Shown here in pieces: positions 52,772-60,590 of a DNA stretch of 64,000 nucleotides (its first letter is position 1; every line of letters starts with the position of its first letter). The notes below the pieces were generated by a model, which saw nothing but the letters and a program-made list of their open reading frames with translations, was not told where the DNA came from and did no database searches. The stretch comes from a virus. A program made the position numbers and the translations under genes. The stretch covers positions 1 through 64,000 of IMG/VR virus record IMGVR_UViG_3300043788_000114. One strand, written 5' to 3'.

Positions 52772-53215
52772 CTATCTCGCTCCGATCTGATTTGGTACAG
52801 GGAACGTCCTCATCGCCATCTGCATGTTGTGTTGGTAATAATGCTCCTCCGACGCGCACGTTTCGTTCATTTTGAAGTAGTCCCCATCCTTCGGCTTGAC
52901 GGCCCACGGCGAGAGGAGAAACGTGGTTTCCTTGCAGAGCGGACAGTAGAACGCCATCGGCCAACCCTGCTCCGGAGGAACGATCTTTGTCACGTGGATG
53001 CCACGGCGAAAGATGCGCTCCAGATCACCGAAAGGATCGTCATGGTCAAGCTCTATGAGCGGCCCATTCCATGCGCCCGTACTCCATTCGATAGGAGGCT
53101 GACTGGGAATTCCGTTGAGAATTCCCGTAATGGCATCCTGAGAGGCGAAGAACTCCTCGCGTTCGGCAATCGTCCACTCGCGCTCACTGGGCGGGTTCTG
53201 GTTTGGCTCCGTCAT
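52772..53215 (-). CDS. Hypothetical zinc-knuckle protein
   Basis: A 147-residue protein with GGAGGAAG before its ATG. A FYCPLCKE knuckle (around 93) and a Cys later (NETCASEEH) suggest a zinc site. Its start overlaps the upstream gene by 32 bases, which is unusual for this operon, but the ribosome site supports it. Confidence 0.62.
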   Translation of the reverse strand: MTEPNQNPPSEREWTIAEREEFFASQDAITGILNGIPSQPPIEWSTGAWNGPLIELDHDDPFGDLERIFRRGIHVTKIVPPEQGWPMAFYCPLCKETTFLLSPWAVKPKDGDYFKMNETCASEEHYYQHNMQMAMRTFPVPNQIGAR

Positions 53216-53381
53216 CTTCCTCCACTGGTCTGTACTCGGTTACCCGCCTCGGGATGCGCGAATAGGAGTATTTGCCTAATCCCTTCTTTGCTGATTCCTC
53301 GCTTTTGTACAAGCGGTACGGCTGATTCACACGCCACGTGCCGTTACTGAAATCTTCGATGATCCAGATCGGTTGGTTCAT
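53184..53381 (-). CDS. Small hypothetical protein
   Basis: A 65-residue protein with an aromatic N-terminus (PIWIIEDFSNGTWRV) and an acidic tail. Its start overlaps the upstream stop by four bases. Confidence 0.58.
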   Translation of the reverse strand: MNQPIWIIEDFSNGTWRVNQPYRLYKSEESAKKGLGKYSYSRIPRRVTEYRPVEEDDGAKPEPAQ

Positions 53382-53518
53382 GTCTTTAACTCACGTTCTT
53401 TGTCGCGCTCTTTTTCGAGTTGACGGTAGAGCTTGACGCACGACGTGCAGTTCCTCGTCACGCAACCGCCGAGATACACGTAGCGATGGCAGAGGCCGCA
53501 AACGATGCCATCTTTCAT
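53378..53518 (-). CDS. Tiny zinc-knuckle protein
   Basis: A 46-residue protein from the ATG at 53518 (GGGAG upstream; ATGA overlap with the previous gene). Its four Cys (CGLC, then CVTRNCTSC) form a compact zinc site. A charged helix closes it (RQLEKERDKERE). The frame extends upstream, but the coupled ATG is preferred. Confidence 0.6.
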   Translation of the reverse strand: MKDGIVCGLCHRYVYLGGCVTRNCTSCVKLYRQLEKERDKERELKT

Positions 53519-53700
53519 TCTGGCTCCCACGGCCAATCGGCCAAGGATATTTCGTACCACGGTTTCTGACCGTGCCACAAGAGGACTGGCTCATCGTAGA
53601 CAATCTTGCCTTCTACGCGGCGGCGCTCGCACACTCTTCCGTTTGCGTCACGGTAAAAGGAAATATCGACTTGAATTTTATCGCCGCTCATTGCCATCAT
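53515..53700 (-). CDS. Small hypothetical protein
   Basis: A 61-residue beta-rich protein (KIQVDISFYRD, GKIVYDEPVLLWH) ending in Trp-rich ADWPWEPE. There are three possible Met starts within ten bases; the first is used here. Confidence 0.55.
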   Translation of the reverse strand: MMAMSGDKIQVDISFYRDANGRVCERRRVEGKIVYDEPVLLWHGQKPWYEISLADWPWEPE

Positions 53701-53703
53701 CTT

Positions 53704-54027
53704 TCACCGCCGATAGAGTTTCTCTAACTCTTCTGGCGATAGTGATTCGGTCTGTCGATTGCTATGGTCATCTCTTTTCTCGATGAATATCTGGCATATA
53801 CAATACAGCCAAGCATCTGTGGGGTTGTATTCGCTGTGTGGCGCTAATCCAGCATGACATTTACCTTTTCCATCGGTGTGCACGCACCTAAAATGGCCGC
53901 ATACGCATATCCCATGAGTAAGTGGCGGCGCAGGAGATTGAACGATTACCGGAGAAGGTAGGACCGGAGGTTTCGGCGTGAGCGAATATACAAGTCGCGC
54001 GATCAATGCTTTCCAGAGTTCTTTCAT
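53704..54027 (-). CDS. Hypothetical protein with Pro-rich linker and zinc knuckles
   Basis: A 107-residue protein from the ATG at 54027, which overlaps the upstream stop by four bases. It has a short hydrophobic start, a Pro/Val linker (PKPPVLPSPVIVQS), then a Cys/His cluster (CVCGHFRCVH, KCHAG, YCIC). Possibly membrane-associated and zinc-binding. Confidence 0.58.
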   Translation of the reverse strand: MKELWKALIARLVYSLTPKPPVLPSPVIVQSPAPPLTHGICVCGHFRCVHTDGKGKCHAGLAPHSEYNPTDAWLYCICQIFIEKRDDHSNRQTESLSPEELEKLYRR

Positions 54028-54677
54028 CGCCACTCTCCATCGCCACTAGGACGCCTCGGCTGATCGTCGGTAGGAGTGTAGTCAAGGTCCTGCGCGCCAC
54101 CCATGGCCGTGTTGGGGATGAGCGGTACGGGTGCGGTAACGGTTCCCGGAACCGGAGCCCCGTTGGTGCGAAACAGTGCCGGATCGATACTCGGCGGGAG
54201 CGCGGGATCGGCCCCCGGCTGCATAGGAACAGGAGCCATCACCGGGTAGGTAGACCCATCCGCCAACGGGTAGCTCTGCATGGATGCCGGTTCGATCATC
54301 GGATTTCCGCCAAGCGCCCGGATCACGCTGACCAGCGACGGAATCTCGGCATTCAACGCGGCCACGCGGCCCATGTACTCCGCCCGCTGCTTGATCGCCT
54401 CCGCGAGGCGTTTCTCCGCGTAGGAACTGGCTCCTTTGAAGGCCTTCGGCATCGGTACAGTGCTCTGGCGTCTCCGGGTGAGTGCTGGCCGGGGAGCGGG
54501 CTCAGGAGCAGGTGCGGGCGGATCGACGGGGGGAGCAGGAGCGACTGCGGCTTCCTTGGCTTGTCTGGCTTTGGCCCATCTAGCATCAGAGGCAGCTTTG
54601 GCAATGGCCTTGCGCTGCTCAGGGGAAAGTTTCTCTTTCCGGGCCTTGCCACCCTCCGAACCGTGATTCTCATCCAT
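54024..54677 (-). CDS. Hypothetical Pro-rich protein with basic N-terminal helix
   Basis: A 217-residue protein. The first 35 residues (GSEGGKARKEKLSPEQRKAI onward) have the look of a short nucleic-acid-binding helix. A Pro/Ala linker follows, then a coiled segment (AEKRLAEAIKQRAEYM), and the last 80 residues are Pro/Thr-rich and disordered. Three TGCAAG repeats lie in the gap before its start. Confidence 0.6.
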   Translation of the reverse strand: MDENHGSEGGKARKEKLSPEQRKAIAKAASDARWAKARQAKEAAVAPAPPVDPPAPAPEPAPRPALTRRRQSTVPMPKAFKGASSYAEKRLAEAIKQRAEYMGRVAALNAEIPSLVSVIRALGGNPMIEPASMQSYPLADGSTYPVMAPVPMQPGADPALPPSIDPALFRTNGAPVPGTVTAPVPLIPNTAMGGAQDLDYTPTDDQPRRPSGDGEWR

Positions 54678-54690
54678 GGGGATTCCTCAA

Positions 54691-54732
54691 GTGCAAGCAT
54701 CGAATCTAGCACTGCAAGCATGAAAGTGCAAG
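54691..54732 (-). repeat. Three iteron-like heptamers upstream of the 54677 gene
   Basis: (G/C)TGCAAG on the + strand at 54691, 54712 and 54726, spaced 21 and 14 bases. They lie in a 63-base gap of an otherwise overlapping operon. Possible regulator-binding sites. Confidence 0.4.
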
Positions 54733-54740
54733 GATTGATT

Positions 54741-55385
54741 TTAGCGGTTGAAAGGAGTGAGGAACTTTTCGCGCCCAACGTCGCCGCCCCATTTTTGGGA
54801 ATAGTAGTAAAGATATAGCGGGAATGTCACTGAATTCACAAACTTTCGCATTGGATCGCTGTTGATCGTCGCGCTGCCTTCGTGCTTCACGTCTGTCAGG
54901 TTCGTGTCGATACATTCCCATCCTGCCAACCTGACGCGACGATAGTAGTCGTTATCCGTTGCGTACTGCGGCAAATTCACATCCCACTCTCCCACCACAT
55001 CGATCAGATCGGTGTTGAGCGCGCACATGGTGTCGTAGTGTGTGAACAAGACTCCCCATTTGCGGCCATCTGCTGCGGACTTTCGCGCGAAGTCGAGTAG
55101 CCCTTGAGCCACACCGGGTCCAGCTTCGGCATCATTGTGCATCCAAATGCAGATTTTCTGGCCGCATTCTCTGGTGAGCCGCATGATCCAGTTGAAGGTT
55201 TGCGAACAGGACAGCGGAACAGGAGGACGTAAGACATCACCCCACCAATGAGAACCTTTTGGAAGTCCGTTTGGAGAGTTGTCGATGATCGTCAGATTCT
55301 CGTGATATTCGGGAATCGAATCGACGGCTTTAGCTAACAGGTCTTCGCGTACCACGTGCGGAACGAATGCGCTGAAATCGCTCAT
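54741..55385 (-). CDS. GT-A-fold glycosyltransferase (family 2-like)
   Basis: A 214-residue protein. ICIWMHNDAEAG (about 89-100) supplies the metal/nucleotide-binding acidic motif, and YATDNDYYRRVRLAGW (about 140-155) the usual catalytic region of GT-2 enzymes; a HEGSAT motif follows. It transfers a sugar from a nucleotide donor. First of several modification genes in this cassette. Coupled to the radical-SAM gene by a four-base overlap. Confidence 0.75.
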   Translation of the reverse strand: MSDFSAFVPHVVREDLLAKAVDSIPEYHENLTIIDNSPNGLPKGSHWWGDVLRPPVPLSCSQTFNWIMRLTRECGQKICIWMHNDAEAGPGVAQGLLDFARKSAADGRKWGVLFTHYDTMCALNTDLIDVVGEWDVNLPQYATDNDYYRRVRLAGWECIDTNLTDVKHEGSATINSDPMRKFVNSVTFPLYLYYYSQKWGGDVGREKFLTPFNR

Positions 55386-56236
55386 TTTGAACTCCTGAAA
55401 ATTTGTGGTGACATCCCCATTGAAGCTTCGAATTGAATGGCGGGAACTGGCTCAATCATCTTGATGCCCAGTTTATTTTTGGCTTCGGTTTCAAGCCAGT
55501 CACGTTGCCTTACCAACTCTTCTGGAGAGATAAAGTCGGTCCATACATGGCTAACGTAACTACCCGGAATACCTTTGTAGTAATCGGCTGTCTGGGTAAA
55601 ATCTACGTCATTCATGTACAGCGCATCTTTAGTCTTCGACGCGGTAAATTTCCACACATTATTGCCGACTGGCTCAGCATCGTCCCAATATGGGCTGCCG
55701 GGATATGGGGTGATGATGGTGGCGTCCATTTCATCCGGACGTGTTTCTATCAACCACTCATAGGTGTCCATGATCGTCTCGTGACTTTCCCCGGCGTGGC
55801 CGAGCGACATGAGAGCCTTTACCTTGAGCCCGTGAGAATGAGCAATCTCCATACACCGCGTGTTCTGCTCACGTGTGGCCTTCTTTTCGATGTTAGTAAG
55901 TATCCTCTCAGAACCAGACTCAAATCCAACGAGTATCCAACGGAATCCAGCTTCGTACATTACATTTGCCTGCTCTTCGTTGAACAAGTTAGACTTGATA
56001 AAACCACGCAGCTTCCATTCGACGCCTAATCTTTCGGCCTCGCGCTTCAAACCACGCATTAAGTCAACCATGCTCTTACTGACGTTAAGCTCATCGTCGA
56101 AGAAATTTATAGCCGTGTACCCGTATACAGAGTGAATATGCAGAACTTCCTGAATTATGTTCTCATAATCCCTGTTACGGGTGCGCCGTAGCATTGCAGA
56201 GTTCCTTCCGGCGCAAAAGGAACACATATAGGACAC
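55382..56236 (-). CDS. Radical-SAM enzyme, C-terminal piece of a frameshifted gene
   Basis: A 284-residue piece with YMCSFCAG (two of the three cluster Cys) at the start, and radical-SAM core landmarks FFDDELNV, WKLRGFIKSN, LVGFESGSE and ALMSLGHAGE. The N-terminal B12-binding part and the first cluster Cys are on the piece at 56155-56817, in another frame. Re-reading one base at the CCT near 56232 joins them as CPYMCSFC, a perfect CxxxCxxC. So this is a broken or recoded single gene of about 480 codons, or a sequencing error. Confidence 0.78.
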   Translation of the reverse strand: MSYMCSFCAGRNSAMLRRTRNRDYENIIQEVLHIHSVYGYTAINFFDDELNVSKSMVDLMRGLKREAERLGVEWKLRGFIKSNLFNEEQANVMYEAGFRWILVGFESGSERILTNIEKKATREQNTRCMEIAHSHGLKVKALMSLGHAGESHETIMDTYEWLIETRPDEMDATIITPYPGSPYWDDAEPVGNNVWKFTASKTKDALYMNDVDFTQTADYYKGIPGSYVSHVWTDFISPEELVRQRDWLETEAKNKLGIKMIEPVPAIQFEASMGMSPQIFRSSK

Positions 56237-56817
56237 CCTAATTGTCCGACGAGATGTAACGCTGGATAGCCGTCAATCGAGTAATGGTAAGATTCGACAT
56301 CGAGTAGGTGCCGTGCAGGCCATGGTGAATCAGTAAACTTTTTGTTAGTCTGCCACATGGGACTTTTTGGATCGTCCGCATCTATTAGTCCTTTGAAGAA
56401 TGGGCTTATCGCTGAGAATATTGCGTCCTCTCCATCGCCCGCAATAACAACATCGAAATGTTCTAGTATCGCTTTCATTGGCGCATCAGCCCTATGCCTA
56501 CCACGCTTATAAGAAGAATGGATCAGTGTCGGATGCGGACCGCCAAGTATTAACTTCCTTCCGGGCACTTCTCGAAGCGCCTTGGCAATTCGCATAACTG
56601 ATGGAAATTGTGGTGTTGTAGAGGTGATGCCGAATATATCTGCGCCACGATACTGCCGCACAACTTCTTCGAAGTTGGCTACTCCACATAGGTCAAGATG
56701 ATCAACTTGGTAGCCGTCGCGTTCGAGAACCGCAGCAACCTTGAGAATACCGAGAGCGGCGAACACCCGGTCTTCAAGGAGGAACGGAGACGGTGGGGTT
56801 ACGAGACATATTTTCAC
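56155..56817 (-). CDS. Cobalamin-binding N-terminal piece of the frameshifted radical-SAM enzyme
   Basis: A 220-residue piece with a GTG start at 56817, overlapping the methyltransferase stop (GTGA). It shows the B12-binding domain typical of this enzyme class: ICLVTPPSPFLLEDRVF, VDHLDLCG, GADIFGITSTTPQF, KLILGGPHPT and VVIAGDGEDAI. It reaches the first cluster Cys (LGCPICVP) and then runs out of frame. B12 radical-SAM enzymes methylate or rearrange unreactive carbons; in phages they are sometimes part of sugar or DNA modification sets. Confidence 0.75.
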   Translation of the reverse strand: MKICLVTPPSPFLLEDRVFAALGILKVAAVLERDGYQVDHLDLCGVANFEEVVRQYRGADIFGITSTTPQFPSVMRIAKALREVPGRKLILGGPHPTLIHSSYKRGRHRADAPMKAILEHFDVVIAGDGEDAIFSAISPFFKGLIDADDPKSPMWQTNKKFTDSPWPARHLLDVESYHYSIDGYPALHLVGQLGCPICVPFAPEGTLQCYGAPVTGIMRT

Positions 56818-57386
56818 GGCTTCCTCCAAACAGTCATTCGCTCTGCTTCTGAAAGCAGTTTCCAATTCGCTGACTTCACGAATTGATCAAGACATGCGGC
56901 GACTTCGTGGTAGTCACTGTCGTGGACCGCAAGCACTCCGCTGGGTTTCAGGAATGGAATCCAATTTGCAAAATCGCGGCCTACCTGCGGAGCGTAATGC
57001 CACCCATCGATGTAGAGAAAATCGATAGGAAAATTCCACTGTGACGCCACCAAGTCGGTAGGCATTTTGTGATAGGTGAACGGGACTTCGAGAAAATGAT
57101 TCACGATGAGATTCCAAAACGCATACGTCGCATGTTTCGGTTCCCAGAGGAGAGCGTCAACGAGGTGAATATCGAGGTCGAGGTCTTTTTGAACCTGAAG
57201 GTATACCGATGACGATCTTCCAGTGTAGGTACCCAATTCCACTACACGAGAACCGGTGGGCAACGACAGCACATGGGGAACGAACGTCTTGAGTTCCGCC
57301 GCTGTGGCGGTGCAGAGAGGATGGTCATGCGTGCCGTTCCCCTCGGCAGAGAGCGAGAATTCGTAAACCTCGTCAAATGTCTTCAT
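56814..57386 (-). CDS. Class I SAM-dependent methyltransferase
   Basis: A 190-residue protein. The SAM-binding motif I is VVELGTYTGRSS (about 46-57); IDFLYIDGWHY (about 115-125) and GVLAVHDSDYHE (about 146-157) match the Methyltransf_24 family. These often methylate sugars or small molecules. It is coupled to the radical-SAM gene and lies between glycosyltransferases, so a sugar-modifying role is likely. Confidence 0.78.
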   Translation of the reverse strand: MKTFDEVYEFSLSAEGNGTHDHPLCTATAAELKTFVPHVLSLPTGSRVVELGTYTGRSSSVYLQVQKDLDLDIHLVDALLWEPKHATYAFWNLIVNHFLEVPFTYHKMPTDLVASQWNFPIDFLYIDGWHYAPQVGRDFANWIPFLKPSGVLAVHDSDYHEVAACLDQFVKSANWKLLSEAERMTVWRKP

Positions 57387-57402
57387 GGCTTAAACGATAG
57401 CA

Positions 57403-58095
57403 TCATTCAGGTTTTCTCAAGGCGGAAACTTCGCCACTTAGCAGCGCGCGAAATGGGTCTGGATGGCACGGACCAGCGAAATGCGCGAACTGAGGGGATG
57501 TTCCGTAGCGAGAGTTGTATGGCATTCCATCGCGCACGATCAATGATCCGTCTTCCTTGTCGGCGGAAACCACATAGAATAGCGTCGTCAGGGTATCGAG
57601 CGGAACGAGTTCGGGATGACTGGCGGCGAGTTGGCAAAACGCAAGTTGATCCATCACGTCGGCGTTGAATCTCAATCCGGCTTTCAGAGATTCGATCCAA
57701 GCAACGATGTATTCCGGGTAGCCGCACATCATTCCGGGGTTCGGATAGCGCCAAAGACTTGTGGAGCGGTACCATTGCGCAAGCGACTCATCTGGCCAGC
57801 AATTGCGCTCGGCGGAGATTAAGAGCGGAGGCACTCGGGTGTGCATACCGTAGATATTTCCGAAGAACAGCACATCCCATGCATCGGTGAAGACGATCCG
57901 GTCGTAGCCGGAGAATTTCTTGCACATCCTGTGCCAGTAATCCACTCTCCACCTTCCAGTCATGGAGCCGATCCCGTCAGATAACGTAATAGGCTCGATA
58001 TGGAAGTCGATGTGCGCATCGCGCAGTTGCCCTTCATACTCGTCAGTCAGGTATTTTCGCTCGGTGGCATGTGCGACGACAATCACGTCTTTCAT
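57403..58095 (-). CDS. PLOD/procollagen-galactosyltransferase-like glycosyltransferase
   Basis: A 230-residue protein with IVVAHATERKY at the start. The YDRIVFTDAWDVLFFG segment (about 64-79) holds the DxxD metal-binding motif. Then PNPGMMCGYP and DVMDQLAF follow, in the order of PLOD-type glycosyltransferases. Part of the modification cassette. Confidence 0.72.
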   Translation of the reverse strand: MKDVIVVAHATERKYLTDEYEGQLRDAHIDFHIEPITLSDGIGSMTGRWRVDYWHRMCKKFSGYDRIVFTDAWDVLFFGNIYGMHTRVPPLLISAERNCWPDESLAQWYRSTSLWRYPNPGMMCGYPEYIVAWIESLKAGLRFNADVMDQLAFCQLAASHPELVPLDTLTTLFYVVSADKEDGSLIVRDGMPYNSRYGTSPQFAHFAGPCHPDPFRALLSGEVSALRKPE

Positions 58096-58101
58096 AAATC
58101 C

Positions 58102-58332
58102 TCAATCTCCGCCAGCTTCCCATCCGGTTACGCAAGAAATACAAATATAAAGGAGCACCAAGCCGTAAGCCGCTCCCCCACCCAGAATGCCTGAGAACAC
58201 ACGCTCAATCATCGTATTCGGAACGTGCAGGTAGTAAGTGAACATCCACCAAAGAAATGGCGCGACCATCAGCGCGATTGCAATCGTCCAACGGCGAGCG
58301 GTGATTGGCGGACCACCGAGTTTGTTTTCCAT
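58102..58332 (-). CDS. Small membrane protein with two spans
   Basis: A 76-residue protein: TIAIALMVAPFLWWMFTYYL and a second span (FSGILGGGAAYGLVLLYICI), with a short charged N-terminus. It might carry lipid-linked sugars for the cassette, or act as a holin-like protein; the sequence does not decide. Confidence 0.62.
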   Translation of the reverse strand: MENKLGGPPITARRWTIAIALMVAPFLWWMFTYYLHVPNTMIERVFSGILGGGAAYGLVLLYICISCVTGWEAGGD

Positions 58333-58365
58333 ATATGCTCCGATCTGAGCGTTACTTTGTGCCGC

Positions 58366-59583
58366 TCATTTGAATCCCTCTCGGAACCATGCTTCCCAGC
58401 GAGGCCATAGATGTTTCCAGTCGTACCGTGGATCGAGACTCGTTCGCTTGCCGATCCATTCGTTCGCCTTCGTCGCCCAATCTTGAGCATTGTAGACAGG
58501 GCGCTTGGTCGCGAACGATCCTTGATAGTGAAACGCGATAGGATCAACTTGCATTTCCTTCGGAACGAAATCAGCGGCTCCAGCGTAACTCCCCGTCACC
58601 ACGGGAGTCTGACACGCGAGGCTCTCAGCCAACGGCAGTCCGAAACCTTCAGGACCTATGCCTAGCGTCAGATCGCAGGCCGAGAATGCTTCCGCCAGTT
58701 GTTCATCGGCAATCTGCGTCAAACTAATGATCGCCCTGTCGAGAATTCCATAATCGACTAGGAGTGCGGGGAGACTCCAGAATCGCTCGTATGCATCCGT
58801 GTGCAGCCATAGCCTCACTTTTCGGTCTCTGGCAATGATCGCTGCCGTTTCTATACCGAGCGCGAAATTTTTGCGGTCCTGATTCGTCGCGCAAATTCCG
58901 ATCAGGCAGGTGTCATCAGTGATCGGTCCGCTATCCTTCATGATCTGTTGGCCGCTAGTGATCTGGAAAAACATGTGGCGGCAGAGTTGACGATGCCTCT
59001 CGTAGAACGTTTCTCTGTCTACCCCATGCGGGATACTACTTAAATGCCGCTTCGATGATTCCTCGTCTCCGATAGTCCGCCGCAAAACATCTTCGCCAAA
59101 CTCACCATAGCCAAGCAGCGTATCGAACCCGAGCGCGGTTCGCATGAGTGGGAATGACAACTTGTCGTTCGGCCCTGAGCCGTCGATTGGCGCGTAGCCA
59201 AAAAGCTTGAACGGACGTTTGATGAGCCATTGACGCAACGCCGGGTTCTTGAGCAGAGAAGATTCCGAGAGTCTTGGCTGAGCGATCCAATCCAAGCGGG
59301 ATAAATCCCAAATCGTGAATACAATCCCAGACTCATTACCAGCAAAATCGTCCCAGACTTCAGGCAAAGTCGGGATCGCCCATTCCTGCATTCCCTCAAT
59401 GACGTAGTTCGTGAACCCAAAACGCCGTGAGCCGGGTCCACCCCATCCGAGAACGCCAACCCGATAAATATCGCTTAGGTGCTCATGCACCCTTGTCGTG
59501 ATGTCACGGCATATTCTTCCGAGGCCGCTTGATGACGATGGGCTGTCGGAGATGAAGAGGATTGGCGTGGGTTTTTCGGCCAT
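58366..59583 (-). CDS. GT-B glycosyltransferase (group 1/GT4-like)
   Basis: A 405-residue protein with the ATG at 59583. The N-terminal domain has LFISDSPSSSSGLGRI. The C-terminal domain has the GT4 signature GPEGFGLPLAESLACQT (about 300-316), with the E-x7-E spacing that contacts the nucleotide sugar, and SYAGAAD after it. The GTG at 59619 is rejected because it lies in the -35 region of the promoter at 59591-59619; the start is within a base or two of the expected transcription start, so the mRNA may be leaderless. First gene of the leftward operon. Confidence 0.8.
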   Translation of the reverse strand: MAEKPTPILFISDSPSSSSGLGRICRDITTRVHEHLSDIYRVGVLGWGGPGSRRFGFTNYVIEGMQEWAIPTLPEVWDDFAGNESGIVFTIWDLSRLDWIAQPRLSESSLLKNPALRQWLIKRPFKLFGYAPIDGSGPNDKLSFPLMRTALGFDTLLGYGEFGEDVLRRTIGDEESSKRHLSSIPHGVDRETFYERHRQLCRHMFFQITSGQQIMKDSGPITDDTCLIGICATNQDRKNFALGIETAAIIARDRKVRLWLHTDAYERFWSLPALLVDYGILDRAIISLTQIADEQLAEAFSACDLTLGIGPEGFGLPLAESLACQTPVVTGSYAGAADFVPKEMQVDPIAFHYQGSFATKRPVYNAQDWATKANEWIGKRTSLDPRYDWKHLWPRWEAWFREGFK

Positions 59584-59590
59584 GCGGTTG

Positions 59591-59619
59591 ACGATAGCGC
59601 CGAAGTGAAAGCGTGTCAA
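59591..59619 (-). promoter_or_regulatory. Leftward promoter of the modification operon
   Basis: On the minus strand: TTGACA (59619-59614), 17-base spacer, TATCGT (59596-59591). The ATG of the GT-B gene follows 8 bases after the -10, which leaves no room for a ribosome site. Confidence 0.65.
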
Positions 59620-59647
59620 GCGTCACCAGCGGTCAACGCGTGGATAG

Positions 59648-59676
59648 TTGACAAAAACCAAGCAGCGCGATACCGT
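59648..59676 (+). promoter_or_regulatory. Rightward promoter of the small regulator gene
   Basis: TTGACA (59648-59653), 17-base spacer, TACCGT (59671-59676). Same design as the divergent leftward promoter 28 bases away, with the ATG 5 bases after the -10 box. Confidence 0.6.
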
Positions 59677-59680
59677 GCAA

Positions 59681-59896
59681 ATGATGAATGACGATCAGAT
59701 CGTCCGGCTCATTCGAGGCAAACAGGGAGAGCAATCGCTCCGCGCCTACGCATCGCAGATAGGTGTTTCAGCAGCTTATCTGTCGGATGTGCTGAACGGG
59801 CACAGAGGGCCGGGGAAGAAAATGCTGAAGTTTTTTGGAATAGAAAAGACGCGCAGGGTGACGGTCACCTACGCGGCGACAAGAAAGAAGAAGTGA
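59681..59896 (+). CDS. Small helix-turn-helix regulator
   Basis: A 71-residue protein from the ATG at 59681 (a second ATG follows at once). LRAYASQIGVSAAYLSDVLNG is an XRE-like helix-turn-helix (about 24-44), followed by a short basic end. It is divergent to the leftward operon and shares its control region, so it could switch that operon. The mRNA looks leaderless. Confidence 0.72.
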   Translation: MMNDDQIVRLIRGKQGEQSLRAYASQIGVSAAYLSDVLNGHRGPGKKMLKFFGIEKTRRVTVTYAATRKKK

Positions 59897-59902
59897 TAGG
59901 AG

Positions 59903-60055
59903 CTAGATCACGTGCAGCAGGTAGAGAATCAGGAGGATCACCAGAATGGTTCCCAGCCCGATCCCACCACCGGCACCCGCACCCCACTGGGTGTGGCCCC
60001 AGTAGCCGAAGCCGCCGCCGAACAGCAAGATCAACAAGATAATGATGATCAGCAT
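59903..60055 (-). CDS. Tiny membrane protein, DUF3309-like
   Basis: A 50-residue protein: MLIIIILLILLFGGGFGYWG, a Gly-rich turn, then a second hydrophobic segment (GLGTILVILLILYLL). This is the plan of the small DUF3309 family. Its start overlaps the stop of the previous gene (TAATG). Confidence 0.6.
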   Translation of the reverse strand: MLIIIILLILLFGGGFGYWGHTQWGAGAGGGIGLGTILVILLILYLLHVI

Positions 60056-60231
60056 TAGTGACCCATCCCAAGGTGCAGCGGGAGGATGCCGCTAAACAGC
60101 GCGGATGCTACCCAAAACGCCAACCCAGCGGCAATGAGCCTGCCGAACCATGGGCTGGGCTGAGGCTGGGGATTCCAAATGGCAGCGATAGCGAACAGTA
60201 CAAACGCGAAAACCAAAAGGACGATTGACAT
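60055..60231 (-). CDS. Small two-span membrane protein
   Basis: A 58-residue protein with GAGGTGATCT before the ATG. Two hydrophobic stretches (IVLLVFAFVLFAIAAIW and LIAAGLAFWVASALFSGIL) surround a Pro-rich turn. Coupled to the next small membrane gene. Holin-like in shape but far from the lysozyme gene. Confidence 0.58.
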   Translation of the reverse strand: MSIVLLVFAFVLFAIAAIWNPQPQPSPWFGRLIAAGLAFWVASALFSGILPLHLGMGH

Positions 60232-60277
60232 AGATCACCTCAAGGCAATTGGATGCCGCTTTGCGGCAAATCGTCTG

Positions 60278-60283
60278 TATAAT
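60278..60283 (+). promoter_or_regulatory. Consensus -10 box
   Basis: TATAAT, 12 bases before the ATG of the gene at 60295. No good -35 box is found at 16-18 bases, so this is a weak call. Confidence 0.35.
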
Positions 60284-60294
60284 TCTGCTCAAGT

Positions 60295-60459
60295 ATGGCA
60301 ACACCCTGTTTCCAAAAGCCTGACTCGAATCCACCGGTTTGCGGCGTTCACAACGAACGTCTGGTGCCGGAACAGATTCGCGTGGACGACATGAAGATCG
60401 ATTGCCTGCGCTGCCCGAGAACCGGAAGCGTGGTGAAGGATTCGAAAAAAGAGAGTTGA
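60295..60459 (+). CDS. Tiny zinc-ribbon-like protein
   Basis: A 54-residue protein with Cys at 5, 16, 37 and 40 (PCF, VCG, CLRC), which could form one zinc site. It starts with a short leader after TATAAT and ends in a Lys-rich tail. Confidence 0.55.
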   Translation: MATPCFQKPDSNPPVCGVHNERLVPEQIRVDDMKIDCLRCPRTGSVVKDSKKES

Positions 60460-60590
60460 CAGGATTTCTGGACCGTGAGAGGATTTGAACCGTGAAGACT
60501 TTGTGCCTCAGTTCGCTCTCCTCGTATAGCTCATTACTGAGCGGCAGCGGGGGTTCGTGAACTGAGTCCAGAGTGGAATTCAGTGAAGCG
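60460..60590 (+). other. Non-coding stretch before the tRNA array
   Basis: No gene is supported. It starts at a TTGACA (60456-60461, with no matching -10) and includes inverted repeats such as CAGTTC/GAACTG and ACTGA/TCAGT, then a terminator. It could encode a small RNA. Confidence 0.35.

Noticed and set aside
54024-54818. Forward frame of 270 residues opposite the leftward genes
   Set aside because: It overlaps two well-supported minus-strand genes with coupled starts and has Arg/Gly-rich shadow composition.
60460-60560. A degenerate tRNA on the minus strand
   Set aside because: It has a GGTTCAAATCC T-arm-like segment and a GCTCAGTAATGAGC D-arm-like hairpin, but no matching acceptor stem.
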